From: Isotricha intestinalis
Taxonomy: Eukaryota; Ciliophora; Litostomatea; Vestibuliferida; Isotrichidae
DNA: 55,229 nt
Reading direction: 5' to 3'
Assembly (NCBI GenBank): GCA_023807065.1
Contig: JAJJLU010003550.1
Span: 1-55,229, forward strand
A model generated the notes under the pieces. That model saw nothing but the letters and a program-made list of their open reading frames with translations. It was not told the DNA's origin and made no database searches. Every line of letters starts with the position of its first letter. Position 1 is the stretch's first letter. Shown piece after piece: positions 28,491 to 41,500 of this stretch. Made by a program: the position numbers and the translations under genes.

Positions 28491-31400
28491 TTAACTGAAA
28501 ATTTTATTTGTTTTGACAATCAAATATGATTCATCAAATTTCGTACAAGTATTATCATAAATTTCTAATACTCTATAACCAAGAGTCATTGCTGAAACAG
28601 GAATTACAGCTCTTGCTAAACATAATTCCTTTTTTCGAGAATATAACTTTACAATTATAAAAGATAATTCAGGTTCATAAATATCAAAAACAACACTATT
28701 AGACTGCCAAACAGGATGAAGAAAATTATTATTTATAATATGAGTTACTAATTTCGGTCCTTTGTTTTCTATTGTTGACATAGCTTTCATTCTTACTTTT
28801 ACATACATTCCATCAACTTTTTTTTTTTTTGGAATTGTTAAATGTAAATGAAATCCACTTAATATTTTAAATTTAACTTTATAACATGGTTTAAGATAAA
28901 TTTGTTTATAAGTTTCTTTATTAAAATTTCTTAAAATTTCAGGTTTTAAAACATAACCACATTTATTTCCCCCATTAATTTGAAAAAACATTTTATTTAA
29001 TAAAACTAAATCATTTGAAGTCGATTGTAAATTTAAAGCTGCAAATTGTGTTCCTAAAGACCAACATAAAACTGGATTTTGATTAGAAGAATTTGTTCTT
29101 GAACCAGCAGGATAAATTTTTAAAAAACTTTTTTGACAAAATTCAATAATTTTAAATCTATTCTTTTCAGTTGTAATATATTTTAAAACATCTGATTCAG
29201 ATATACTTATACATTCCCAAGGAAGAAATTGAGCTGGATTAAAAGTTTCTTTATGATATTTTACTCCAACTAAACCTAAAATATTTGCTAATCTTTCTAT
29301 TGTAATTATATGAACTTTATGTGTTTCTGTTGAATCTAATATTCTCAAATCTTCAATTTTTTTAATCATTTGATCTTGTTTATCTAAATTTTCAGTTCTT
29401 CCTGAATAAGAATATATTCCTTCATCAATAACATATTTTTGTTTTAATTTATTTAATACATTATAACTAAATGTTGGTAAGGAAAGATTATTTATATCTA
29501 TTTCATCTGTACTATTATAACTTTTTCTTCTTGTAGTTTTTCTTTTTATAGAAGTATTAATTAAAGAACTATTATTTAAAGGAGAAAATTGAATTTCAAA
29601 ATGATTACATGGAATTATATTACTTTTATTTACTAAATGCGTAAATGTTTTAATATAATTATCTTCATCATTAACATGAATTTTATTCTCATTTATTTCT
29701 ACTATTCCTTCAGATATGTCTGAATCTGTTTTATCTGATAAATTTTCTTCTTCAATTTTTTGAATAGCTGTAGTTTGTTCTAATCTTGCAACAATTTCTT
29801 CTTTTTTTTCTTTTTTTGGTGGTTCAGAAATAACTTCAGTAGTTTTTTTTATTGAATTGTATTTCTGGTATATTTAGATTTTCTTCTTTTTTAAAAACAG
29901 AGTCTTTAGAAAAGCTTAATTTAGAATGATTATTAGATATTTTTGAAACATCAGTTTGACTAGTATTAGAACTAGTACTTGAATCTAATTTATTTTTATT
30001 TTCAATGATATTAGCATGAAATAATTTATGAAAATTAATTTTCATTTCTTTAACATCACCGAAAATTCTTTTTCTTTTATTTTTAATAATAAATTTCCTT
30101 AACAGTTCATTAGGAGAAGGATAAATTAAAGGAGGACATTTAGGATCAATAATATATAAATTTTCTCTTCCTAAAATTTCTAAAAAATACATTTCCATTT
30201 TTTCTTGGCATACAGCTCCACAATGATTTTCCAAAGATAAAATAACAGGAAAATCACTGTGAACAAAAGCACTTTCTTTAATTTTAATTAAACATTCTTT
30301 AAAATCAATTTCTCCAACAGGAAAATGCCAATGAGTAATAATAGGTTCAGTTCCATCTTTTCCATCAAAAGTATCTAAATCAACAAATCTTGCACCATTC
30401 TTTAAAACATAAGAATACATTTCTGCACTTGATTCTCCATGTAATTGACTTCCAGTTAAATAAGTATTATGAGAAGAATGGCAATAATAATCTGTTAAGG
30501 GTTTATCCATATTTTGATGTTGGGACATTATATTACTATCATATATACTATTTGAATTTTTGTCTGTTAATAAATTTAAAAATTCACGAAATGATAATTG
30601 AAATGCATTTTTAAAGTTTTCTACTTCTTTCATTATTTGAGAATTACTTGAATTTTTGGTTATATCAAAACGACCAAATGTGTGATTTTCATATTCTCTA
30701 ACTAAACTTTCTGTTGCTTCACTATTTGATTCATTGTTTGAATTTCTTATATTTGTTCCTTTTTCTTTAAATATTTTTAAACTTGTTAATCCTTTTGATT
30801 CTAATTTTCTTGCTTTTTTTGAATATTTACATATTATTTTTAAAGCTTCTTCTTGAGTTATTGTTTCATGTTGTTCTTTTTCAAAAAAATCTATTATCCC
30901 TTTTATTGATATATAACTTTTATTAGATGATGTTGAATATTTTTGAAATACTTCTTTAAATTCTTCTCCAGTTACTAATAATTCATAAAATGAAATAAAT
31001 TCTTTAAATACTATTTTATTTTCATCTGCTTTGTTAATTTCTTTAAATATTTGTTCAGGGGTTTTACCATTATATTTGAAACTTATATTTTTTAAAAAAT
31101 CACTAAATTGTTGTTGATTTAAAAATTTATTATGTTTTGGGTTATATTCTCTCCATATTTTTTTTAAACTTAATAAATCTGTATCATACAAATTTTGATC
31201 TTTTACTCTTTTTTGTAAAAAAGAAATCACTCCAGTAATAAATAATTTAACTTCAATACTTTCAGAAAATATTATATTATATTGTTTCAAATTGTTAGAA
31301 TAATAAATAGTTAAACAACAATCATCAGGTAAAGGTAAATTAATATTTTTTAAATTACCATCTGATTTCCCAATTGATAAATCACTAATTGATGATAAAG

Positions 31401-31749
31401 ATAATTTAAATTTAATATGATTTTTTTTAGATTTAGGTTTTATAAATTGTAAAAATGTTTCATCATCACAAAATATAATTCCATTTTTAATTTTATTTTT
31501 GTCTGTTAATAGATTTGTATGTAAACCATAAATTAAACAATCTTCTGCTGAATCTTGTTCAATTTCAGATAAAATACTTTTAAATTTTTCTTTTAAATCT
31601 GCTACAGCATCCATTTCTTTATCTCTCATTTTTTCATTTTCTCCATTTTTTAATTTATTTGTTGAATCTATTTTACTATTTGTTATTACATTACTATCAA
31701 CATTTAAACTTTCATTTTCACTATCTTCTTCATAAATTGGGTCATCCAT
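28491..31749 (-). CDS. Phosphoinositide-specific phospholipase C, delta-like; frame change near 29850-29898
   Basis: The enzyme hydrolyses PIP2 to IP3 and diacylglycerol. Order of parts: a PH-like N-terminal region (about 50-200, LFITGVISFL near its end), degenerate EF-hands (about 205-330, EYNPKHNKFLNQQQF), then the X box: PLTDYYCHSSHNTYLTGSQL with the first catalytic His, VDLDTFDGKDG, ITHWHFPVG with the second His region, and PVILSLENHCG. A long X-Y linker follows, then the Y box (VKYHKETFNPAQFLPWECIS, SFLKIYPAGSRTNSSN, NGGNKCGYVLKPEILRN) and a C2 domain. X and Y are in different frames. Either a 34-nt intron (29865-29898, GTTTTT...CCAG, phase 0) joins them into 1074 residues, or an extra A in the 8-A run at 29843-29850 breaks the frame. 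The frame is open everywhere else. Confidence 0.88.
29865..29898 (-). other. Possible 34-nt intron in the PLC gene (alternative: homopolymer indel)
   Basis: On the minus strand it starts GTTTTT and ends ACCAG, unlike the GTA...TAG of the three clear introns. Removing it makes both exons multiples of three (1851 and 1374 nt) and restores the frame. The alternative is one surplus A in the run just downstream. Confidence 0.4.
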
Positions 31750-32304
31750 CTAATTCTTTTTTTATTTAATATATATATGATTTATATAAGAAATTATTAA
31801 ATATAATATGACATATTTTTATAAAAAAGATTTTTTTGTTTAAATTGATTTATTTATTAATTTTTTATTATTTTTATTTTGAATTCAAATAAATATTTTT
31901 GAATATGCCCTAATTTATATGTTTATTATGATAATCGAATGAAATTGAATGAGAATGAAAGATATTTAAATTCATTAATTTAATTTTATTGATTGTATTC
32001 AAATTGAATTATCTTTTAAATTAAAAGACATGTTATAAACATTTTATTTCTAAATTAAAGTGAGTTTTCTTATGAGGATTAATTTGATTATTATTTATTT
32101 TATTTACATTTGTATTTTTTATATTCTTATTTCTTAAATTTATAAAATTAATAAAATAAAATTTTTAAAAAAATTTGTTTTTTTAAAAATTATTTTTTTA
32201 CACTAATTATATAATAATATGAAAAAAAAACGAAAAAATAATTTATAATCAGATTTATATACATGAAGCAAAAAAAAAAAAAAAAACTCTTTTTCCATAC
32301 TTAT
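31750..32304. other. Intergenic, nothing recognised
   Basis: AT spacer upstream of the PLC gene (minus strand) with long A runs at its left end. It must hold the PLC promoter; no motif is evident. Confidence 0.5.
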
Positions 32305-33753
32305 TTAACATGGAAAAAAAAAATTTTTTTTGGCTGAGCCATTTTTAACATAATTTTCATTTAAATTTGTTAAAGTATATAATTTTTTATGATTTTCTAT
32401 TTTCAAGGTCGGATTTTTTCTACTAGTTCTAATAAATTTATTCCCTTCTATAATAATATTATTTATATTTGAAAATTTATTTTTCTTAGAAGTAGAATTT
32501 GATATTTTAATTCTATTCGTAAAAATTTGTTTTGAAGAGAGATTCTTTTTTCGAGTATTTTGTACTTTATTCATATTATAATTAAAAGCTATATTTTTAT
32601 TTATAGAATTTTTAGGGGAAATATCACTTATTAATTTTGAATGAGTATTTAATGTATTTATTTTAATATTTTGAATATTGTTGTGAATTATTGTTTGACT
32701 TTTATTTACATTTTTTCTTTTTTTTTTTAAAGATTTTTTTTCTGTGTTAATAAAACTATTTCTAAAGTTATTAATTACAGAAATTTTTTTAATATAATCA
32801 TTACTTATAATTGATTTATTAATTTGTTTCTTCAAAGAATTCTTAATGTTTTCAATTTGAATTCCATTTATTTTTAATTGAGTTATTTTGATTTTTCCAA
32901 TATCAATTTTATTTTCTTTTTCTTCATTACATTTATTTTTTAAACTTTTAATAATATTTACTAAAGACTCACAATCATCAATGTCCCCGCTTTGAAGTAA
33001 AATACTTTTATTAAAGTTAATGCTTTCAGAAAAAATAGAATTATGACTTGATTTTTTAGATATAATTTGTTTATTAATAATATATTTATATTCGTTACAT
33101 TTTTTATAAATTTCACTTGGATAAATTAATTGTTCATTTGAATCACAAGTCATAGTTGTTGAATAATTTGAATAATTTTCAATTGAATCTTTTATACTTG
33201 TATTAAATATTCTTTCTCCTTCTTCTTCTCCTTCTATTTTTTTTGTCTCTTGTTTTTTTTGACCATATACTTTATTAAAGTATAATTGTGCTTTTTGTTT
33301 ACCATTTTCATGAATTAAAATATTGAATTTCAAATTATTTAATTTAGGCTTTGCTAAAAATTTGATATAATGCTTATAATAATTTTCTAATTTAATTAAT
33401 CTTAAGTCACTTTCTTTTTTATTATAATATCTATTCATTAATTGCTTTTGATTTAATGATATTTGCATTTCATTATATAATGTAAGAATATGACTTTTCT
33501 TTTTTTTAATCAATAGATGAATTAATATTGAATTCATTCTAGAATTATTTTTGCAATCATATATTTTTAAATCAGAATTAATTAAAGAAAAATTTGTTTT
33601 AATTCTCTTTTTAAATTGTCTTTCTTTCTCTAAATTAGCTGTTGTGATTGTTTTTTTGATATGAGATAAATTAAAATTGATTTGATTTGTTGAATACGTT
33701 TCTTCAAATGTTATAGATTTTGTTTTTGTTTTATGTAAAATATTTTTTATCAT
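32305..33753 (-). CDS. Hypothetical basic Asn/Lys/Ser-rich protein, 482 aa
   Basis: Unknown family. Very basic, rich in Asn, Ile, Lys and Ser, with no membrane span or signal peptide. A more structured part lies at residues ~75-200 (LIHLLIKKKKSHILTLYNEM, LRLIKLENYYKHYIKFL). The C-terminal third is low complexity with KKKRKNVNKSQT and TSKKNKFSN. Frame intact for 482 codons, which is not expected by chance at this AT content. No function assigned. Confidence 0.7.
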   Translation of the reverse strand: MIKNILHKTKTKSITFEETYSTNQINFNLSHIKKTITTANLEKERQFKKRIKTNFSLINSDLKIYDCKNNSRMNSILIHLLIKKKKSHILTLYNEMQISLNQKQLMNRYYNKKESDLRLIKLENYYKHYIKFLAKPKLNNLKFNILIHENGKQKAQLYFNKVYGQKKQETKKIEGEEEGERIFNTSIKDSIENYSNYSTTMTCDSNEQLIYPSEIYKKCNEYKYIINKQIISKKSSHNSIFSESINFNKSILLQSGDIDDCESLVNIIKSLKNKCNEEKENKIDIGKIKITQLKINGIQIENIKNSLKKQINKSIISNDYIKKISVINNFRNSFINTEKKSLKKKRKNVNKSQTIIHNNIQNIKINTLNTHSKLISDISPKNSINKNIAFNYNMNKVQNTRKKNLSSKQIFTNRIKISNSTSKKNKFSNINNIIIEGNKFIRTSRKNPTLKIENHKKLYTLTNLNENYVKNGSAKKNFFFPC

Positions 33754-33894
33754 TTTTGTGATTTGTAATGTTTATTAAAATAACTATTAAGTACTTAAAA
33801 TATATTATTATATAATTAAAAAGAATAATTAATTTATTAAAATAAAAAATTAAATTTTCAAATTTAAACGTTTAATCATAAAATTTTAAGGAAA

Positions 33895-35394
33895 TTATTG
33901 ATTTCTATTATTATTAAAATTTTGATTATTATTTTGGCTTTGATTATATTGTTGATAATTAGGGTCATACTGTTGATTATAATTTGGATCATATTGTTGA
34001 TTTATATTTTGTTGATTATAATTATCATAATTTTGGTTATAATTAGGATCATTCCTTGGATCATATTGTTGATTATAATTTGGGTCTTGTCTTGGATCAT
34101 ATTGTTGATTATAATTAGGGTCTTGTCTTGGATCATAATTTTGGTTATAATTAGGATCATTCCTTGGATCGTATTGTTGATTATAATTAGGATCATTCCT
34201 TGGATCATATTGTTGGTTATAATTTGGGTCTTGTCTAGGATCATATTGCTGATTATAATTAGGGTCTTGTCTTGGATCATATTGTTGATTATAATTAGGA
34301 TCATTCCTTGGATCATATTGTTGGTTATAATTTGGGTCTTGTCTTGGATCATATTGTTGGTTATAATTTGGGTCTTGTCTTGGATCATATTGTTGATTAT
34401 AATTAGGATCATTCCTTGGATCGTATTGTTGATTATAATTTGGGTCTTGTCTTGGATCATATTGTTGATTCATATTTTGTTGTTGCTCTAAAGGAGTATT
34501 CCTTCTATTCATTTGAGGAGGAATTTGATTAAATTGTGGTTCTTCATTATATTGCCTATTCATTTGAGGGACTTGATTATTAAATTGTTGTGGATTTTGA
34601 TTATTCATTTGTTGATTATTATCTTGATATTCTTGATAACCACCTCTATTATCATATCTCATTTGAGGTTGATTAAAATTGACATCATTTAAAATTCCAT
34701 ATTCTTTCCTATTATATCTAGTTTGATTATATAATTCATTATAAGCTCCAATATTTTTTTTATAAACTTCAGGATCAATTTCGTTTTGCATTCTTTTTTG
34801 CATAATAGTACGATCTTCACCATTTAAAATATTATAACCTTGATTAGAATGTTTATCTATATTAGTGGCTCTCATTAAAGCTCTAAATTTACTTTCTTCA
34901 TCTCTTTTCTTTAAAATTTCTCCCTGAACAGAATTATCATATTGTAAAGTTAAAGGATTAAAAGCCATTCCAGGATTATTTTTCCTACCAACTAAATTTT
35001 TTTCTTTATTCATCATAATTTTATTTTCATTTTTTAAATATTCATAATCCATTCTTTCCCAACGAGTTCTTTCTCTTTCATAAATTTCATTTTTTTTTTG
35101 TTGATAAATTTCTTTTTTTATTGCATGAGCTTTGTTTCTTCTTTCATATTCATATGCAGCAAAATCTTTATTGAATCTTTCCCCTTCACTAATATACATA
35201 TCGCTGGAAGGATCTGGATCGTTTATTCTTGCTTTTTCTGCTGGTTTGTTAAATGCACCTACTCTGTCTTGAAGATATGCTTTTTCTATATTGTCACGGT
35301 TCCTGTTTGCTATCTATATATTTTATTATATTTTTTTATTTACACGCTCACTTCTATCTTTTGGTTTTATGTTATTCATTTCGTTTTTGTCCAT
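33895..35394 (-). CDS. Gln/Asn-rich repeat protein; two exons (35394-35344, 35313-33895), 489 aa
   Basis: Exon 1 (17 codons, MDKNEMNNIKPKDRSER) joins in phase 0 to exon 2, which starts IANRNRDNIEKAY. This adds 55 residues upstream of the Met at 35199. Residues ~18-230 are charged, mostly helical and look conserved: LQDRVGAFNKPAEKARIND, SEGERFNKDFAAYEYERRNK, GRKNNPGMAFNPLTLQYDN and a final GYNILNGEDRT. This resembles ciliary or cytoskeletal coiled-coil proteins, but I cannot name one. Residues ~300-445 are twelve copies of a 12-residue unit, Q-Q/N-YDPR-Q/N-DPNYN, followed by a Gln/Asn/Tyr tail. The repeat is probably disordered and could form multivalent contacts. No enzyme motif is visible. 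Confidence 0.8.
34037..34470 (-). repeat. Tandem 36-bp coding repeat, 12 copies
   Basis: Twelve 36-bp units encode Q-Q/N-YDPR-Q/N-DPNYN. Two unit types differ by CAA or AAT at the seventh codon, and further substitutions are few, indicating recent unequal exchange or gene conversion. Confidence 0.9.
35314..35343 (-). other. 30-nt intron in the Gln/Asn-rich repeat gene
   Basis: On the minus strand it starts GTAAATAA and ends ATATAG, phase 0, with in-frame stops inside. Splicing joins GAG-CGT to ATA-GCA. Confidence 0.8.
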
Positions 35395-35538
35395 TTTTTT
35401 TTATTTTTTATATTTATTTTTATAACTTATTTTTTATATGTTTTTTTTAATATTTAAATTAAATGAGTTTGCATATGTTTCTAAATAAATAATTTAAATA
35501 TTTTGTATAATTTATATTTTTAAATTTATTGGTTTAAT

Positions 35539-38500
35539 TTATTTCTCACCTGGAACATAATCTTTTGATTTTGGGAAGAAATCAGTTCTTTCTTTTTCTA
35601 TTTTATCACAAATAGAAAAATCAAGAGAATTTAAATCTTGAGCATTTGTTTTTCTAATAGATAATAAATATTGAAAGTAATTAATATAAGAATGTTTAAC
35701 TTCATTATGATATTTGAAATTATCTCCTTCTTTTTCAACCGTTTGCCTTTCAACATTACATATATAGCATTTATTTAACTGAGCATCATTTCTTTCATTT
35801 TGTTCTTCTCTTTGTTCTTGGAAAGTATCAACAATAATACCATTAATAATATTTAACATAACTAAAATAATAGTAAAATAAAATATCCATTCGATGGTCA
35901 ATTCAGAAAAATAACCTTTATCAGCAATAGATTTCATAGATAAATTTAACCCAGCTCCAGCTCTGATTCCTCCAGTAATCATTGTTAAATAACAATATAA
36001 AAATCTATTACATTCATCTGTTGTTGGATCACAGAACCAATAAAATTTAATTGCTGTGAAAAAAATAGATAAAATTAATATTAATAGTCCAGCTGAGAAA
36101 AATTGAGTTCCTCTTACTTGAACTGAAGTTAAAACTGTTGTCATAGTTTCAAATAAACCAAAAATACAAAATAATTGTAAAGAATAAGCAAAATGAAATC
36201 CTGAGTATAAAAGTGCTATTATTCCCCAAAAAAAGTTCCAGAATAATAATGAAACATAAAAATCATGAAATAAAAATCTTTCTATAACTAACCATCTATC
36301 TATTTTATCTACTTTTTTAGCATATAATAAAGTAAAATCTCTGAAATAAAACCAATTTGCAAAAACAGAGAATAAGAAAATTAAATGAAGTAAATTTAAA
36401 TAAAATACTATATTAGAATATCTTTCATAAGGCACCAAAGCTACTGAAGTTGATAACATTGTTCTATTATAATAACAAGAAAATAACATTACTGTATTTA
36501 CAATAAGTGAAAAAATAGCAGATAATTGTAAAACAAATCTATAATTTAAAGTAGATAAAGCTTCAATTAAATCATTTTTTTTTGTTGCTATTTCTTTTTT
36601 AAATTGAATCATTTGTTCTAATTTAGGAATATATTTTAATAAATGTTTTAATTTTTCAATTGATTCTTCATAAGGAGCAGTAGAAGCAAATCTAATAAAA
36701 TCTTTAGGTTGTAATCTTAAAACATCAGAATGAACTAAAAATACAGTAATTGGGGTTTTATCTTCATTAATATATTCTTCTTCTTTTTCTTCATCTTCAT
36801 TACTTTCATCATTATGTGAATCTGAATTATTTTTACTTTCATAAAGTGAATTTTCAGTTTCTTTATGGGATTCTTGTAATACATCTTCAAAATCATCTAA
36901 ATTTAATTCTTCTTCTTCATCATCATCATCACCTTCTAAATCTTCTTTTATTTCAATTATATTATTAAATCTATTATCAATATAATGATCTTCTTCTGAA
37001 GATGGTTTTATATATGTGAATCGTTGACCAACTTGAACTTCTTTCATAATAACTTCGAAAAATAAAAAAGATTCTCTTTTCCAAATTGTTTCTTCGTCTA
37101 AGTTAATATCTTCTGTTGGAATTTCTTTATATTCATTTGCTAATCTACTAATTTTATCACTTCCAATTATTCCACATAAATGTAAATATTTACAAGCATA
37201 ACATGCTATATGAAAATAATTACATTCATCAAATTTTTCTGGATGTTCTAAATATTCTTCTAAAAGTAAAGCATGATATGGTTTTACTATATTTTCTAAT
37301 TTTAATTGCTCTTCTCTTTCTTTAATACTATCTATATTTTTATATAATTCTCTTGTACAATATACCAGGAATGATATTATTTTACTAGGGTTGAAATATT
37401 CTATTATATCAAATTTTGTTTTTATATCTGCTGCATTTTCTTCAAAGAAATTTACTATAAATTTAAGGAATTCCATTAAGAAAATTGTATTTGGTAATAA
37501 ATTAAAATTATCAAGACAAATTAAAGCATAATCAAAATATATTATACAATAAGGATTTGATATTTTAAATAATAATGAAGTTTTTGAACCTTGGATTAAT
37601 TCAACGAAGAAATCAGTAATTTTAAATAATAAAGGTTCAAAATATTCATATTTTGATTGTTTAAAAAATCTAACTGTAGTAAATCTATTTTCATAAATTT
37701 TATAATTTTCTTGAATTAAAGAAGGTATTTGAAGTAAAAATTGAAGAAGAGTAAAATTATCTTCAATTGGAAATCGTGATAGTTTTAATTGGAATTTTTG
37801 ATTATGATTTTCACATAATAATCTTAAAAATTCCAATAAATTATTAAACATTTCAATAGAAGGATATAATTTTGCTTTTTTATTTTTTCTTGCTTCAAGT
37901 TTATGAAAATCAATAAATATTATTTGATAAAGTAATTTTAATTTTTTAGTAATTAAAGAGATAATTGAATCACTTATTAGTAAATTAGCTTCAGGATTAT
38001 CCTTTTCTTTAAATTCTGAAATTACTTTTTTAGTTTCATTTTCTTTTTTCTTTTTTTTATTCTCATCTTTTTTTCTTTTATCTTCTTTTTTTCTTTGTTC
38101 ATCTAATTCTAAAATATAATTTTGAACAATATCAGGGTTTGCAATTATCATTAAATCAAAAGCTTTGAAAAAATTATAATAATCTGAAAAAGGTAAATTA
38201 ATTTTATTATTTAAACATTTCTGAACAATATCATTTAAAATAGCAGAAATATAATCATTTTGTTCATGATGTTCTCCTTGTAAATACTCAACTAAAGCAT
38301 TATTTTCTTCTTTTTCTTTTGAATATAAATCTAAAAATTGTTTAATGTTATCTTCGAATTCATTTATTTCTTTTAATTTTTCTTGTGAATCATCAACTAT
38401 TTCTTTTTCTTTTTCTAAATTTTCAAAAGAAAAAAAAACAGTTTCACCATCTTCTAAAAAAGGTAAAAATTGAGTTTTTTTTAATAAACTAGTTTGTTTA

Positions 38501-41500
38501 GTGAATTTCTTTAATATCATTTGAATATTTAAAGGTGATTTTTCAATAGATTCTAAATCTAAAGAAATGCAATCTCTTAAACTTTGTAACCAAACTTTAA
38601 TATCAATTTCATCTCTTTCTAATTTAAAGCAACCTCTAATTAATTGTTCTAAATTATCTTTATTATCTTGATTTCTTAAACTTTTAAATGAATTTAAACC
38701 TGATTGTTTAAAAGTTTTTTCCTTTTTTTCTGGTTCATTATTTTTTTTTGCAATTTGCATTATTTTATCTATTATTAATCTTAGAAAAACTCTATAACAA
38801 TTTAAAAATAAAGTTACTACAACATATACTAAATATTTATGACCTGCATTCATTGCTTTTGGATAATATAATATTGAATATAAAATATGAATTGAAGGTA
38901 ATAATATTACTTTTTCAAAATGACGAAAAACACTTTTGTCATCTGATTCTAATTTAATTAAATGATCCCATCCTTTAGTTAAATTATTTACCATTGGTTC
39001 TAAAATAGATTTTAAAGTTAGAAAAGATACATTTCTTAATTTTTTACTTTTTCCTGACTCATTTTCTGTAAAATTTTGTTTTAATAAAATTTTATGAATT
39101 TGATTGTTAATTCTATTTTCAACAAAAGGTTTTAATTTCCAATAATTAATAATATCATCATTGTTATTTCTATCAGTATAATTATCATTAGATAAATATT
39201 CACCTCCTTTATTTTTTGCAGAACTATCAACAACAGATTTTTGAACTAAATTATGAATTCCTTCATTTTCAAAATTAATAAATTTTAATCCATTTTTTCT
39301 ATAATATTCACTTTCTAAATCTTTAAAATCATCTAAATAAAGAACAAAAGGAGTTTCAAAATAATATTTTGCATATGCATATGTAAACACTCTATGCATT
39401 TTACCAATACTTATTATATCATTGTTTATTTTTTCTCCAAAAAGTTTTTGTAAATTTTCTAAAATTTTTTTTATTTCTTTTATTGGGTAATTTTTTTGAA
39501 ATATTAAGAAATAATAATCATGAAGACTATTAAGTAATTTTACAAAATTAACAATCATCATTTTTTTTGGTAAAGAAAATCTAAAGAAATTATCACAAGT
39601 AATAAAATGTTTATAATCTTGATTAGATATAAAAGTATAAACTTGTTCATTTACTTTTTTTATGGTTTCTTTACAATTAATTTTTAAAATTAATTTTAAT
39701 AAACGAAGGAATAAAATATCATCTTCAATTTTAGAATAATCATCTTCATTTGAAACATCACCTTCATATAATTTATGATCAATGATTAAATCTAATAAAA
39801 TAGAATAATCATATTTAGCTTTAATAAATCTTATTTTTGTTAGAAAATCAAATAAAAATTTTAAAACTTCTTTAGGAATATATATCATTCCTTCTTCATT
39901 TTTTGCAAAAAGTGATTTTAAAGTATTTTTTGATAAAAATAAAGGAGCAACAAAAGAATTATCACCAAAAATTGTAAATATATCTAATATTTTTCTTTTA
40001 GCTTCTAATAATCTTCTATTTTCTTTTTCTTCAGTTTCTACTCCTCTTAAATGGTAATTAAAGTAAATATCATTATTAAAGATTTCATAAAAACTTAATA
40101 AATTATTTATAAAACCATTTTTTACAACACAAATTTGTAAAATTGCAATTTGTTTAAATTGTAATGTTTCTTCTTGAGACATTCTAATTGTTTCTGCTTG
40201 TCTTCTTGATTCATTTAATATTTTTTCTACTTCTTTTATAAAATCTGATATACTTATTGATTTATTAAAATAAAATTGTTTGATTTGAGTTGATACTTTA
40301 ATTAAATCTTTAAATTGATTTATTTCTTTTTGGAATTTATCTTCTATATTAAAAATCTCAAAGAATAATTTAGTAAATTTTTGTTTGGAACCAATAAAAT
40401 TTTTTAAAATATTAACATAACAATCTTCAGGATTTATCATTAAATCATATAATGATGAATCAATTTCTAAATCATTTTTTTTTGTAATAAAATTTATTTT
40501 AAATAAATCTAAATTTTCTTCTGCATTACTTCCTTCTTGTGAAAAAGCAAAAAGTTGTCTTCCATCTTCTTTCATTTTTTCAATTTTTGATTCAAAATCT
40601 CCTTCACCTTCAATGACTAAATTTTTCAATGTTTTATCATTATAATATAAAAAACAAGTTAAAAATAATCTTTGAATATGATAACTTATTTTTTTTTTTT
40701 TTTCAGTTTGTTCTTCAAATAATTTTTTAACTCTAATTAATTTAATTATCATTGATATTTTAGTTAATATTTTTTCAATATATTTTTCTCTTTCTTCAAT
40801 ATCATCATAATCTAAAACCATTAATATATTAAACCATTTAATTAATTCAATAATTAATTTAAAAGAATAATCTCCATTGAAAAAAGTGATAGTTTTAGGA
40901 ATTGCCCTATCAAATAATTTATCAAAAAAAAGTTGAGAAATTCCATAAGGTTCTAATTTTTCAAAAAAAACATTTTTATTAATTCTATCAAATAACCTAT
41001 GGAAAGGATTAACATTTGCTAAAGCATGATAAATTTCAATTCTTTTTTTAACACCTGTTGATGGATAAATAATAAATTTTCTAACAAATAATAAAGCATA
41101 ATATTTATATCCATTTATTCTTTCTGAATTAATTGTCACAAAAGATCTATAAAATTGCTTTTCAAAAAATTCAATAAATCCATCTCCAATTAATTCCTTT
41201 AATCCAATTAAATAATCATAATCTATTCTTTTATATAATTTCATAATTTCTTTAATTAACAATAAATTATTTTCTGCTCTATTAAAATTTTCATCATAAG
41301 TCATTTGAGAAGAACTTCTTTCTCTAAATCCTTCAAATAAAGATTTAATGGGATAAATAAATTCAGTTTTTAATTCTTTTTCTTTAATAATAGTATAAAA
41401 AATGGTTCTAATATTAAAGTGTTTTTCATTAGGAGAAGTAATAATATATAAAAGCATTTGAACAGGTAATTTTTTTGAATTTTTTGTTCTAGAAACACAT

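Noticed and set aside
28491..31749. Two separate genes, PLC-X and PLC-Y/C2
   Set aside because: X, linker, Y and C2 are contiguous and in the canonical order; only one local frame change separates them, and the downstream ORF starts at an arbitrary Met just before the Y box.
33898..34491. ORFs in other frames over the 36-bp repeat; also the idea of a CRISPR or satellite array
   Set aside because: The repeat is a clean 12-codon unit in the frame of a larger gene; there are no variable spacers, and the other frames are simple by-products.
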